Source of the DNA: Paraburkholderia sprentiae WSM5005
GTDB taxonomy: Bacteria > Pseudomonadota > Gammaproteobacteria > Burkholderiales > Burkholderiaceae
Direction: 5' to 3'
Length of the DNA stretch: 64,000 bases
NCBI RefSeq assembly: GCF_001865575.2
Contig: NZ_CP017562.2
Span: 1,488,001-1,552,000 of the forward strand
In this document: in pieces, positions 18,649 through 26,795 of the stretch
How the letters are laid out: each line of letters begins with the position of its first letter
Position numbering within the stretch: position 1 is the stretch's first letter
The notes under the pieces: model-generated
The model's input: only the letters and a program-made list of their open reading frames with translations
Databases searched by the model: none
Told to the model about the DNA's origin: nothing
Position numbers and translations under genes: made by a program

Positions 18649-18950
18649 CGTTGGTGGTGGCATATGACGGCGTTTGCAGCGACGAGTGATCGTGCACGCC
18701 ACTTATCTTAGATGCAATGAGACGATCGTGCTTTCCGTTTGAGAATCTAGCAGTTGGTTTCTAAAATCCCTTACCGACTAACGATTTGTGCATCCGTCGA
18801 CTCCGTGAAAACTGGAGCTACTGAGCCCTACCGCAAGCAGCTCGGCACTCGCCCACCGCCAGATTTTGCACGGAGAGGAAGATTCCCCTGTGAAACGTTG
18901 CCGCGCGGCAAAGCGTTCGTACCGCATCCGCATATAAACGTCTCAATCTG
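18649..18950. other. Unassigned debris downstream of nodC
   Basis: No recognisable gene. A short stretch (CTACAGAATTTTC) near 18,590 resembles one at 23,800, suggesting shared mobile-element sequence. Confidence 0.3.
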
Positions 18951-19305
18951 ATGCACCATTACCTTGGGGGCCTGCAGAAATATTCGAAGGACATCACCCT
19001 CTTTCTGGCGCCCCACATCAACTCCTACAGGCGATTCCAGTTCGGTACGTTCGCGCCGACCAAGGTCGCATGGAGCCAAGACAATCGGACGGTCGGTTTC
19101 CGCCTTTACGGCGAAGGCTCGGACGCCGTCCGCGTTGAGTGCCGTATTGGCGGTGCGGAGCTGAATGCGTATCCCGCTTTTGCGGCCCTGATCGCGGCGG
19201 GTCTTGCGGGCGTCGAACGAGAAGCTGGCATTGCCAGACCCGCTTGTCGGCGGCGCGTATCGGGATGCCGAGCTACCGGAAATTCCGAAAACGCTGCGGG
19301 ACGCC
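18951..19305 (+). pseudogene. Glutamine synthetase-family remnant
   Basis: MHHYLGGLQKYSKDITLFLA, then HINSYRRFQFGTFAPTKVAWSQDNR, VECRIGGAELNAYPAFAALIAAGL, then a frameshift near 19,210 to NEKLALPDPLVGGAYRDAELP. This is the catalytic C-terminal domain of class-I glutamine synthetase/gamma-glutamylpolyamine synthetase proteins. Both ends are missing. It lies directly upstream of the nifV2 promoter. Confidence 0.7.
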
Positions 19306-19375
19306 ACCGACATCGGTTCGACATTCTGTCCGCTAGCGGATGGAACCGATCGAGCCACCTCCAGCGCGGCCGCAT

Positions 19376-19391
19376 TGTCCGGAACTTAACA
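19376..19391 (+). promoter_or_regulatory. NifA upstream activator site (nifV2)
   Basis: TGT-N10-ACA, 95 bp before the -24 element, almost the same layout as at nifV1. Confidence 0.7.
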
Positions 19392-19485
19392 TTCGCGACA
19401 CGAACAATCGGACGATGCACCGCCATAACCCGACATTGTGCCGGTCAACATCCCGCAAATTGTGCTCCGACTGTAGGTGCTCGCT

Positions 19486-19501
19486 TGGCACAACGCTTGC
19501 G
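19486..19501 (+). promoter_or_regulatory. Sigma-54 -24/-12 promoter of nifV2
   Basis: TGGCAC-AACGC-TTGCG: perfect -24 box and spacing, ending 31 bp before the nifV2 ATG. Better match to consensus than the nifV1 promoter. Confidence 0.8.
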
Positions 19502-19531
19502 ATCCATCGCCGACAACTCAAGAGACCTGAC

Positions 19532-20668
19532 ATGCTCAATCCGATTATCAATGACACGACACTTCGTGACGGCGAGCAGACCGCCGGCGTCGCGTTTCGC
19601 ACCGAGGAAAAATGCGCAATCGCCGCCGCACTGTCGCAAGCCGGCGTGGCTGAACTCGAAATCGGAATTCCTGCCATGGGCGAAGACGAAATGGCGTGCA
19701 TCGCTGCAATCGTCGACCTGAACCTCGACGCCCGCCTGATGGTTTGGGGGCGCCTCACCGACGAGGATCTCACCGCGGCATTGCGCTGCGATGCCGATAT
19801 CGTTCATCTCTCAGTTCCCGTTTCGGATATTCATTTGCAACACAAGCTGCGGCAGTCGCGCAGTTGGGTACTGGCGCAGATCGCACGCGTCGTCGACGAG
19901 GCAGCGAAAAACCATCCCAAGATTTCCCTCGGCATGGAAGACGCCTCGCGCGCGGATCCCTCATTTCTCATAGAAGTGGCTCAATGCGCGCAGCAGCACG
20001 GGGCCCAGCGCGTGCGCTTTGCCGACACTGTCGGTATCCTAGACCCCTTTAAGACCTTCTACGCCATTGCAGCGCTGCGCGTCGCCGTCGATCTGGAGAT
20101 CGAAATCCATGCGCGTGACGACCTCGGGCTCGCCACAGCCAACACACTGGCCGCCCTTGGGGCCGGCGCGACACATGCGAGCACCACCGTCAACGGGTTG
20201 GGTGAGCGCGCCGGCAATGCAGCGCTGGAAGAAGTCGTGATGGGCGCGCGGCACCTGCTGCGACGAGACACTGGCGTCGACACCAGAGCGCTGCCCCACA
20301 TTTCGTCGCTGGTCGAACAAGCCTCAGGCCGCGCAGTTTCCTTCAACAAGAGCATCATCGGTAGGAGCATCTTTACTCACGAGTCGGGCATTCACACCGA
20401 CGGCCTCGCGAAGCACCCCACGACCTACGAGGGATTCGATCCAGCAGAGCTCGGCCGGCAACGGTCGACGATACTCGGGAAACATTCTGGATCTCAAAGT
20501 GTGCGTGAGGCCTACGACGCTCTAGGCGTGAGGGTGTCGGAGCGGCTCATCCCGCTCCTGCTTGCGCGCATCCGCTCTTTCGTCACGCAGTACAAGCAGG
20601 CGCCGAATGCAAGCGATCTGCGCCGCTTCCTGACCCAAGCCCACAGCACGCGGGTGAAGGTGTCGTGA
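19532..20668 (+). CDS. nifV: Homocitrate synthase NifV, copy 2 (altered metal site)
   Basis: 378 residues, same length as copy 1 and clearly homologous throughout ([34 protein letters not shown]). The metal-ligand motif HAHND of this family reads HARDD here (around 20,107-20,121): the second histidine of HxH is Arg and the following Asn is Asp. In homologous homocitrate and isopropylmalate synthases both histidines bind the divalent metal, so activity is doubtful. The reading frame and sigma-54 promoter are intact. Followed by the nifW-fixA fusion after 42 bp; the small Cys-rich ORF is lost. Confidence 0.88.
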   Translation: MLNPIINDTTLRDGEQTAGVAFRTEEKCAIAAALSQAGVAELEIGIPAMGEDEMACIAAIVDLNLDARLMVWGRLTDEDLTAALRCDADIVHLSVPVSDIHLQHKLRQSRSWVLAQIARVVDEAAKNHPKISLGMEDASRADPSFLIEVAQCAQQHGAQRVRFADTVGILDPFKTFYAIAALRVAVDLEIEIHARDDLGLATANTLAALGAGATHASTTVNGLGERAGNAALEEVVMGARHLLRRDTGVDTRALPHISSLVEQASGRAVSFNKSIIGRSIFTHESGIHTDGLAKHPTTYEGFDPAELGRQRSTILGKHSGSQSVREAYDALGVRVSERLIPLLLARIRSFVTQYKQAPNASDLRRFLTQAHSTRVKVS

Positions 20669-20710
20669 GTGTGGTTATGGCGGCCAAACTTGTCCAATAG
20701 AAGTAACGAC

Positions 20711-21067
20711 ATGCAAGAAGTTATCGAACAACTGCGTCACCTGTCGTCGGCCGAGGATTTCCTGCGATTCTTCGACATCGCATTCGACGAGAAGGTGGTG
20801 AACGTGAGCCGCCTGCACATCCTCAAGCGCTTCTTTCAGAATATCGAGCAACAGAAAGAACTGCCGCGTAACAACGCGACGGCCCTGCTCGCCGTCTATC
20901 GATGCTTACTGCAGAAGGCCTACAACGAGTTCGTTGTCTCCACGCCCGCGGAACAAAAAGTCTTCAAAGCGTCCAGCCTGCGCGACGTGTCGCTGAAACT
21001 CGTGCACAAGATATTCGCTCGCCATCCGACATTGGAGGCGAACCTGTTGATGAAGAGGGCCCCTTGA
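20711..21067 (+). CDS. NifW-FixA in-frame fusion
   Basis: 118 residues. The first ~88 are NifW (MQEVIEQLRHLSSAEDFLRF, then VVNVSRLHILKRFFQNI, and TPAEQKVFK). The last ~30 are the FixA C-terminus (SSLRDVSLKLVHKIFARHP, LEANLLMK). A deletion joined nifW to the end of fixA without breaking the frame. NifW loses its last ~20 residues, and FixA loses its flavoprotein domain. It might still act as NifW. The stop overlaps the next frame by four bases. Confidence 0.8.
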   Translation: MQEVIEQLRHLSSAEDFLRFFDIAFDEKVVNVSRLHILKRFFQNIEQQKELPRNNATALLAVYRCLLQKAYNEFVVSTPAEQKVFKASSLRDVSLKLVHKIFARHPTLEANLLMKRAP

Positions 21068-21551
21068 ACTCGCCCGCTGCCTCGGAAAAGAAGCCGGCCG
21101 CGCCGGTCAAACGAGCCGCCGGCCGTAACCTCGATCTGCCCGAAGATCTGAAAGCCTGCCAGGGCGCCTGGGTCTTTCTCGAGCACGACCGCGGCCACGT
21201 GCATAGCGTGTCATGGGAGCTGCTCGGTGAGGCACCCAGCCCGCCGACAAACTCGGCAGTCGTGTCGCTGTGGCCGTGCTCGGCGGTACCGACGTGCCGC
21301 TTGAGCAGTTTGCCAGTGAGGCGTTCAGTTTCGGCGGGGACAAAGCGTATGTGATTCAAGGCCCTGTGTCGCTCGGCTATCGCAACGAACCGTTCACGAA
21401 GGAGGGGCTGACCGACCCGGTCAACAAGTACCGCCCCGAGATTCTGCTGCTCGGTGCAACCTCGATGGCCCGCGATCTCGCCGGATCTGTCGCAACGACG
21501 CTCTTGACCGGCCTCACCGCCGACTGCACTGAGCTGAACATTGACCCGTAG
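21064..21551 (+). pseudogene. FixB remnant, copy 2
   Basis: TTG in the overlap begins MNSPAASEKKPAAPVKR, then [23 protein letters not shown], where a frameshift near 21,233 follows. The next frame continues VAVAVLGGTDVPLEQFASEAF, then [20 protein letters not shown] and ends TELNIDP-stop. The whole C-terminal FAD domain is absent. Frameshift plus deletion: not functional. Confidence 0.8.
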
Positions 21552-21636
21552 TTGCCGCATTATGTGCACGGACCATCACAACCTCGAATGGGCGTGTCCG
21601 CGCGGCGGGCATCGCATCCAGTTCAGGTTCGCGTAG
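21552..21636 (+). pseudogene. FixX C-terminal remnant
   Basis: SCRIMCTDHHNLEWACPRGG then HRIQFRFA-stop, corresponding to the last ~28 residues of FixX. It begins right at the fixB stop, so one deletion removed the rest of fixB, all of fixC and most of fixX. Confidence 0.75.
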
Positions 21637-21720
21637 ACAAACACATCCATCGTCACATCGGCTTCCGAGCGCCGCAAAAGCGGCCGGACGCCTCACCACT
21701 CACCATATCGGAGCAAATTG

Positions 21721-22206
21721 ATGGATCTCATTACTGGTATCGAATCGACCGATCTCTTCGGCGGCAACGTTCCCTCCCCCGTGCTACAGCTGATCGAGAG
21801 AACCCGCGGCGGCAGCAATGACGATGTGGCCGCCGCGTTGTGGACTGCGGTCCTGTCGTACCCGCGCTGCCTGCCACCCTACTATCTGCTGTATAAGTTC
21901 CATGCGAACCGGGGTGAACTTGGCGAGGCGCAGGAGGTCGCGACCAAGGCTTTGGCGGTCGCCGCCCGGCAGGCGTCGCTCGACAGCGACTGGTGTGCGG
22001 TACAGCCGGGTGACACCGACTTCACCATTCCTGGTCCAGGCCGCTTCTGGCTCTTCACACTGAAGGCCCTCGCGTTCATCAGCGTGCGGCGCGGCGAGCG
22101 CGCCGTTGCACTGAAGCTGATCGCCAAGCTGCGCAGGCTAGACCCGATCGATTGCATAGGCTTGGACGTCGTGGAAGCCTTGCTCGCACAGTCCGGGTCC
22201 CGATAA
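21721..22206 (+). CDS. Conserved 161-residue nif-linked protein of unknown function
   Basis: Intact version of the gene that is broken at 6953-7436. Starts MDLITGIESTDLFGGNV; the central YYLLYKFHANRGELGEAQEV looks like a tetratricopeptide-type helix pair, then FTIPGPGRFWLFTLKALAFI and LRRLDPIDCIGLDVVEALL. Mostly helical, cytoplasmic, no signal peptide. ATG at 21,721 is preceded by CGGAG. It lies 84 bp after the fixX scar and is the only undamaged frame downstream of nifV2/nifW in this module. A scaffold-like role in nif/fix biology is inference from position only. Confidence 0.7.
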   Translation: MDLITGIESTDLFGGNVPSPVLQLIERTRGGSNDDVAAALWTAVLSYPRCLPPYYLLYKFHANRGELGEAQEVATKALAVAARQASLDSDWCAVQPGDTDFTIPGPGRFWLFTLKALAFISVRRGERAVALKLIAKLRRLDPIDCIGLDVVEALLAQSGSR

Positions 22207-22536
22207 TCGCCGCCGGAAGATCAACTGACAGATTGACAATATGTCCCCGACTTGGCTATGGCAGAACTCCATTGCAGTTCGTGGCGATCGTTTCAGTAGT
22301 CAAAGCCGACGCTCACCGCACACTTCGCGCGGGCGCGCACGCCATGCCGTGGACGTTTTTTCAGCGAGCCGTGGAAACCGGTAGCCCAGCCGTGCCGATA
22401 ATTCGGCGTACATCCGATAAAGAGACTGCGTCGCAAGCAGGGGTTGCGTTGCAACCGGAAACGCAAATCAAGGCAACAACCAGATTGACACACGGCTTGC
22501 CGGTCGCGCCGAACCTGCTCGATCAGGCGTTGGCCG
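22207..22536. other. Debris between module 2 and nodD2
   Basis: Mostly featureless; its right end carries a shorter copy of the IS3 OrfB scrap (22,455-22,560: THGLPVAPNLLDQAL) also found beside nodD1. Confidence 0.45.
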
Positions 22537-23457
22537 TCACCGTGCCGAATGGGGGCTGCGTGACGCCTCCTGCAATATTATCTCCCGCATCCAATTGCTT
22601 GCCGGATCACTGTTGTGAAAGGCAGACCATTGGACGGCCTCGGTGAATGCGGGAAATGGCAGTGGAACTTCGACGATCCGCAGAGGCATCGTTTTTTCGA
22701 AGTGCTTGACCAGCCTTAAGGGCATCGTCCCTATACGGTCAGTGTTTAATAGCATAGGCGCGATCATGCTAAAGCTCGGCACGATGACCTCGTCCCGTCT
22801 CTTGAGACCGTGCTCAAGCAAATACCATTCCTCGATGGAGGGCTGCCGCGTACGCCCGAACCTGACCACCACGTGCCCCATCGACATGTATCTCTCGAAT
22901 GTAAGCTGCCCTGATAGCTGCTTGTTCGTGCGGCAGCCTACGCACACGAGTGTCTCCTCGAACAGCTTCGCTTTAGGGTGCGCGCTCGACATGAACATTT
23001 CCGGCAAGATAAGAAAATCGGCTTCGCCGCGCCGAATAACCTCATCGGGGTCATCGGCAAGTGGCAGCAATTCGAAGCTGACGGCGGGAGCTTCCCGTGC
23101 AATACGCTCCACGATCTTTCGAAAAAATACGACTGCCATGAAATCGGAAAGGATGATCCTGAAGCGGCGATCCGATTTGGCTGGGTTGAAGACGTCCCGG
23201 GAAATAACGGAGAGCTGGATGTGCACCAGAGCCTCGCGGATTGGAGCAGCGAGCCCTTCTGCACGCGGTGTTGGGACAAATTCCCGGCCTCTCATCGTAA
23301 ATAGTTCATCGCAAAAATAGGCGCGTAGCCGGGCGACGGCCGCGCTCATGGCCGGCTGGCTCAGGTTGATGCTGCGTGCCGCCGCGGTGAGATTACGCTC
23401 GGTCATCAGAGCATCGAGCGCGACGAGGAGATTCAGATCGAGGCCCTTGAAACGCAT
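22537..23457 (-). CDS. nodD: Flavonoid-responsive LysR regulator NodD, copy 2
   Basis: 306 residues, nearly identical to nodD1 over the first ~298, with a few substitutions (for example R for Q near GRTRQPS, P for L changes near the end) and a different C-terminal tail (SPHSAR). Divergent from nod box 2, 12 bp from its ATG. The duplicated block covers nodD, the nod box, the IS630 scrap and part of an IS3 scrap. Both copies look functional; differences could give slightly different inducer ranges, which is inference. Confidence 0.94.
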   Translation of the reverse strand: MRFKGLDLNLLVALDALMTERNLTAAARSINLSQPAMSAAVARLRAYFCDELFTMRGREFVPTPRAEGLAAPIREALVHIQLSVISRDVFNPAKSDRRFRIILSDFMAVVFFRKIVERIAREAPAVSFELLPLADDPDEVIRRGEADFLILPEMFMSSAHPKAKLFEETLVCVGCRTNKQLSGQLTFERYMSMGHVVVRFGRTRQPSIEEWYLLEHGLKRRDEVIVPSFSMIAPMLLNTDRIGTMPLRLVKHFEKTMPLRIVEVPLPFPAFTEAVQWSAFHNSDPASNWMREIILQEASRSPHSAR

Positions 23458-23468
23458 GATCCCAAGTT

Positions 23469-23515
23469 ATCCATAATGTAGATGTGTTCCATCAAAACAA
23501 TCGATTTTACGAATT
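23469..23515 (+). promoter_or_regulatory. nod box 2
   Basis: Same 47-bp nod box as at 15,500, base for base as far as read. It points toward nolO, whose start is about 430 bp away, with the transcript probably covering nolO-nodS-nodU. Confidence 0.92.
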
Positions 23516-23599
23516 GTACGGCATGGAGGATAGTGTTCCTGGTAGATCCATTTCAATTTCGCAAAACCTGCTGGCGCCTTCGTGGTGCCCGGGTAGTGG

Positions 23600-23690
23600 A
23601 TGAAGTGTGTCGTAGAACTGAGCGAAGCCGAGGAAATGACGTTGCAGCAGTTGACGATCAATCACATGCATCGGCAGCCTTCTCGCGAAC
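23600..23690 (+). mobile_element. IS630-family scrap after nod box 2
   Basis: Repeats the first ~30 codons of the IS630-type frame found after nod box 1 (MKCVVELSEAEEMTLQQL), then diverges at the sequence ACATGCATCGG. Inactive. Confidence 0.6.
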
Positions 23691-23948
23691 CCGCCGCATG
23701 TCTCGCAGAGATTGGGGATTTCCTCGGGGTTCCAGCGCTTCAGCTTTCTGGTCGCGCCATCCTTCAGCGCCAAGAAACGCAATCCCTGGACCAAACGGCA
23801 CAGAATTTTCATGAATTGCGGCGAGATTCTTTGGGGCTGGTGACGTCTGACCGGTGTTCCCAGCGGCGAGCGATACCCTGCCTTGCTTAGGTGGTAGGGA
23901 TTCGAGCCTTGCCAATAGGGCCTTCCTACCACGATGAAGGAGAGAGAC
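23691..23948. other. nolO leader
   Basis: Minus-strand frame with ENSVPFGPGIAFLGAE looks like mobile-element debris but is not recognised. AAGGAGAG at its end is the nolO ribosome binding site. Confidence 0.35.
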
Positions 23949-25961
23949 ATGCTGTGCTTAGGAGTGAGCGGCGGACTAGACAAAGTTCATGAAAATCCAC
24001 TCGCACTGCCGAACACATTTCTGCACGACGGCGCTGCGGTGCTTGTCCGGGACGGACGCGTAATAGCGGCCGTCGAAGAGGAGCGCCTCAACCGGATCAA
24101 GCACTCTAACAAGTTCCCGAGCAGTTCAATTCAATACTGCCTCGCATCCGCAGGGATTCAGCTCAGCGATATCGACCGCATCGCGTTTTACGCTACCGAG
24201 GCCTATTGCAACGTTATGCTCGAACGCCTGTTCCTGTCCCAGCCGAACATCTCCGTTCCGGTGGATGCCAAGCTGTTTCTGCGTAACTTACTAATGCAAG
24301 AATTCGGTACCGAGATCGATCCTTCGCGAGTCTCATTCGTGAGTCACCATCTGGCGCATGCCGTGAGCGCGTTTGCGATGTCTGGATTCGAGCAAAGTCT
24401 GATCCTCGCGGTTGATGGCGGCGGTGATTTCCTCTCGGGGCTCTTGGCGCTCGGATCTGGAACCGAAATTACGCAACTCGCGACTTTCGCAGAGCATAAT
24501 TCTCTAGGACTGTTTTATCTCGAAACAATCCGGTATCTCGGTTACGGCTTGTTCGACGAATACAAGGTCATGGGGCTTGCACCTTATGGGGATCCCGCTC
24601 CCTATCGCGGGCTCTTCGAGCAATTCTATCAACTGTCCGCCAACGGTGAGTACCGCGTCTACCTGGACCGCATCGGTCCGACGTTGCTCCGCAGCATCCA
24701 GGTCCGGCGAAAGGGAATGCCATTCACACAGCAGCATCGAGATGTGGGTGCTTCATTGCAGGAAGCGCTGGAGCGGATCGTGTTTCACATTCTCCGCCAT
24801 CATCGGGAGGTCACCGGTATGAAGCGGCTGTGTATAGCCGGGGGAGTAGCTCATAACTGCACCATGAACGGTAAGCTGCTGTATTCGGGACTTTTCGAAG
24901 ACATCTTCGTGCAGCCCGCAGCGCATGACGCCGGTTGCGCATTAGGCGCTGCCCTTATGATGTCAAACGACTTCGGTCGGCCCGCGCCGCGTGAGCGATT
25001 GCAGGAGGTTTATTGGGGGCCCGATCTGGGGAGCGATCTGGTCGTGGAGCAAGAATTGAATGCGTGGGCAGGACACCTCCACGTTGAACGCAGTGATGAC
25101 GTGGCAGGCAGAGCAGCGGACTGGATGGCCAATGGCGCCGTGATCGGCTGGGTGCAGGGTCGTTCGGAGTTCGGGCCACGCGCGCTTGGCAACCGCAGCA
25201 TTCTTGCCGATCCCAGGCCGGCCGCAAACAAGGACCGGATCAACGCCATGGTCAAAAAGCGTGAGGGTTACCGACCGTTCGCGCCATCAGTGCTCGAGGA
25301 CGATGCGCGCGAATTTTTTGACCTCCCAGAGGGCACCCGCGAATTCCCTTTTATGAATTTTGTAGTTCGCGTGCGCGACTCCAAGCGTGCCTTCCTCGGC
25401 GCCATCACGCACATTGACGGTACAGCGCGGCTGCAAACAGTTTCGCGCAAGACCAATCCCGCCTACTGGGAGGTTATTAATGCGTTCAAGAAGCGGACAG
25501 GAATCCCAATTCTGCTCAATACTTCCTTTAATAACAACGCTGAGCCGATCGTAGATTCGGTTGCAGACGCGATTGCCACATTTCTGACGACAGAGCTGGA
25601 TGGACTTGTGGTCGGGCCGTTCCTCGTCAAAAAGCGGCCCGCAACGCAGGAACATTGGACTGCGCTCGCGGTTTCACTGCCGCCCTATGCATCGCTCTAT
25701 CGAGTCCGCGCTCACACAGCGCGGGATCGTCAGGAAACGGTGTGCGAAATTCGCACCGGCGGCTCCAACTGTGACAGTGTGCGTATTTCACATGAGTTGT
25801 TCGATCTGCTGATGCTGATCGAAGGCGAAGCCGTGCTCGGACATCTTCTCGATACGATTACGCCTGAGCAGACTCGACGTGAAGCCCTCGTTAAGGAGCT
25901 GCGCGGATTGTGGGAACAGCGTCGGGTTCGGCTACATCCCTCACGGGCGTTGTCACGGTAA
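23949..25961 (+). CDS. nolO: NolO-type Nod factor carbamoyltransferase
   Basis: 670-residue carbamoyltransferase of the NodU/CmcH family. MLCLGVSGGLDKVHENPLAL and HDGAAVLVRDGRVIAAVEEERLNRIKHSNKFP are typical of NolO rather than NodU. VSHHLAHAVSAF and the ASKHA-type AVDGGGDF follow, and the C-terminal YrdC-like half has GRSEFGPRALGNRSILADPR and LNTSFNNNAEPI. NolO adds a carbamoyl group at the non-reducing end of Nod factors (3-O or 4-O). ATG 23,949 is chosen for the AAGGAGAG six bases upstream. First gene after nod box 2. Intact. Confidence 0.88.
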   Translation: MLCLGVSGGLDKVHENPLALPNTFLHDGAAVLVRDGRVIAAVEEERLNRIKHSNKFPSSSIQYCLASAGIQLSDIDRIAFYATEAYCNVMLERLFLSQPNISVPVDAKLFLRNLLMQEFGTEIDPSRVSFVSHHLAHAVSAFAMSGFEQSLILAVDGGGDFLSGLLALGSGTEITQLATFAEHNSLGLFYLETIRYLGYGLFDEYKVMGLAPYGDPAPYRGLFEQFYQLSANGEYRVYLDRIGPTLLRSIQVRRKGMPFTQQHRDVGASLQEALERIVFHILRHHREVTGMKRLCIAGGVAHNCTMNGKLLYSGLFEDIFVQPAAHDAGCALGAALMMSNDFGRPAPRERLQEVYWGPDLGSDLVVEQELNAWAGHLHVERSDDVAGRAADWMANGAVIGWVQGRSEFGPRALGNRSILADPRPAANKDRINAMVKKREGYRPFAPSVLEDDAREFFDLPEGTREFPFMNFVVRVRDSKRAFLGAITHIDGTARLQTVSRKTNPAYWEVINAFKKRTGIPILLNTSFNNNAEPIVDSVADAIATFLTTELDGLVVGPFLVKKRPATQEHWTALAVSLPPYASLYRVRAHTARDRQETVCEIRTGGSNCDSVRISHELFDLLMLIEGEAVLGHLLDTITPEQTRREALVKELRGLWEQRRVRLHPSRALSR

Positions 25962-26152
25962 CGACGCTCTTCCAATGAGTGGCTGAAGATCTGAAACTAG
26001 GTAACAGTGCTCGCGAGCTATTTTTCTAGAACGTTAAACATAGCGTTTGGCCACCGTGCAGTTCTTGTACCAACACGCCGGTTTCCAACGGAGCACCAGT
26101 CCCGGCCCAAGGTCCGGACACTTGCAGCGGCGCACCATAAAGGTAGGCGGAA

Positions 26153-26782
26153 TTGACACATCAAACGAACTTCGAATTGCTGAGTCGGGAATTGGACGCA
26201 GACGATCCATGGCGGCTCGACAGCAATCCCTTTGAGCACGAACGCCACAGGCAAATGCTTCGGATGGCACTTTCGCAGGGATCCGTCAAAAATGCGCTCG
26301 AAGTCGGATGCGCAGGCGGAGCCTTCACGGAAAAATTGGCACCGCACTGCCAACGGCTCACCGTGATCGATATCGTGCCACGCGCAATTGCTAGGACACG
26401 CGAACGGATGATGGACCCGCCGAACATCAATTGGATCGTCTCCGATGTCCAGCATTTTTCGACTGAGCAACAGTTCGATCTGGTCGTGGTGGCAGAGGTT
26501 CTCTATTACCTCGACGGCGGCGCCGAGGTGCGCGCCGCTGTCCGCAATTTAGCACGGATGCTTGCCCCCGGTGGACAGCTGGTTTTCGGATCGGCACGTG
26601 ACGCCAATTGCCGGCGATGGGGCCACATTGCCGGAGCCGAGACGGTCATAGCCATCCTGGAAGAAGAGCTGGTTGAAATCAATCGTTTGAGCTGCGTCGG
26701 TCAGTCGTTGAATGAAGACTGTCTGCTCGCCTGTTTTCGAAACGCGGCTTCGCCTTCGTGTGGACCAACTTACCAGCGTTAG
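26153..26782 (+). CDS. nodS: Nod factor N-methyltransferase NodS
   Basis: 209-residue S-adenosylmethionine methyltransferase that N-methylates the deacetylated, non-reducing glucosamine of the Nod factor. Family opening ELLSRELDADDPWRLDSNPFE is present; SAM motif I is ALEVGCAGGAFTE, and VVAEVLYYLDGG and GSARDANCRRWGH follow. TTG start at 26,153 fits the family N-terminus, with AAGGTAGGCGG upstream. A 191-bp gap separates it from nolO; nodU follows 13 bp after. Intact. Confidence 0.92.
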   Translation: MTHQTNFELLSRELDADDPWRLDSNPFEHERHRQMLRMALSQGSVKNALEVGCAGGAFTEKLAPHCQRLTVIDIVPRAIARTRERMMDPPNINWIVSDVQHFSTEQQFDLVVVAEVLYYLDGGAEVRAAVRNLARMLAPGGQLVFGSARDANCRRWGHIAGAETVIAILEEELVEINRLSCVGQSLNEDCLLACFRNAASPSCGPTYQR

Positions 26783-26795
26783 GCCGGGAGATATT

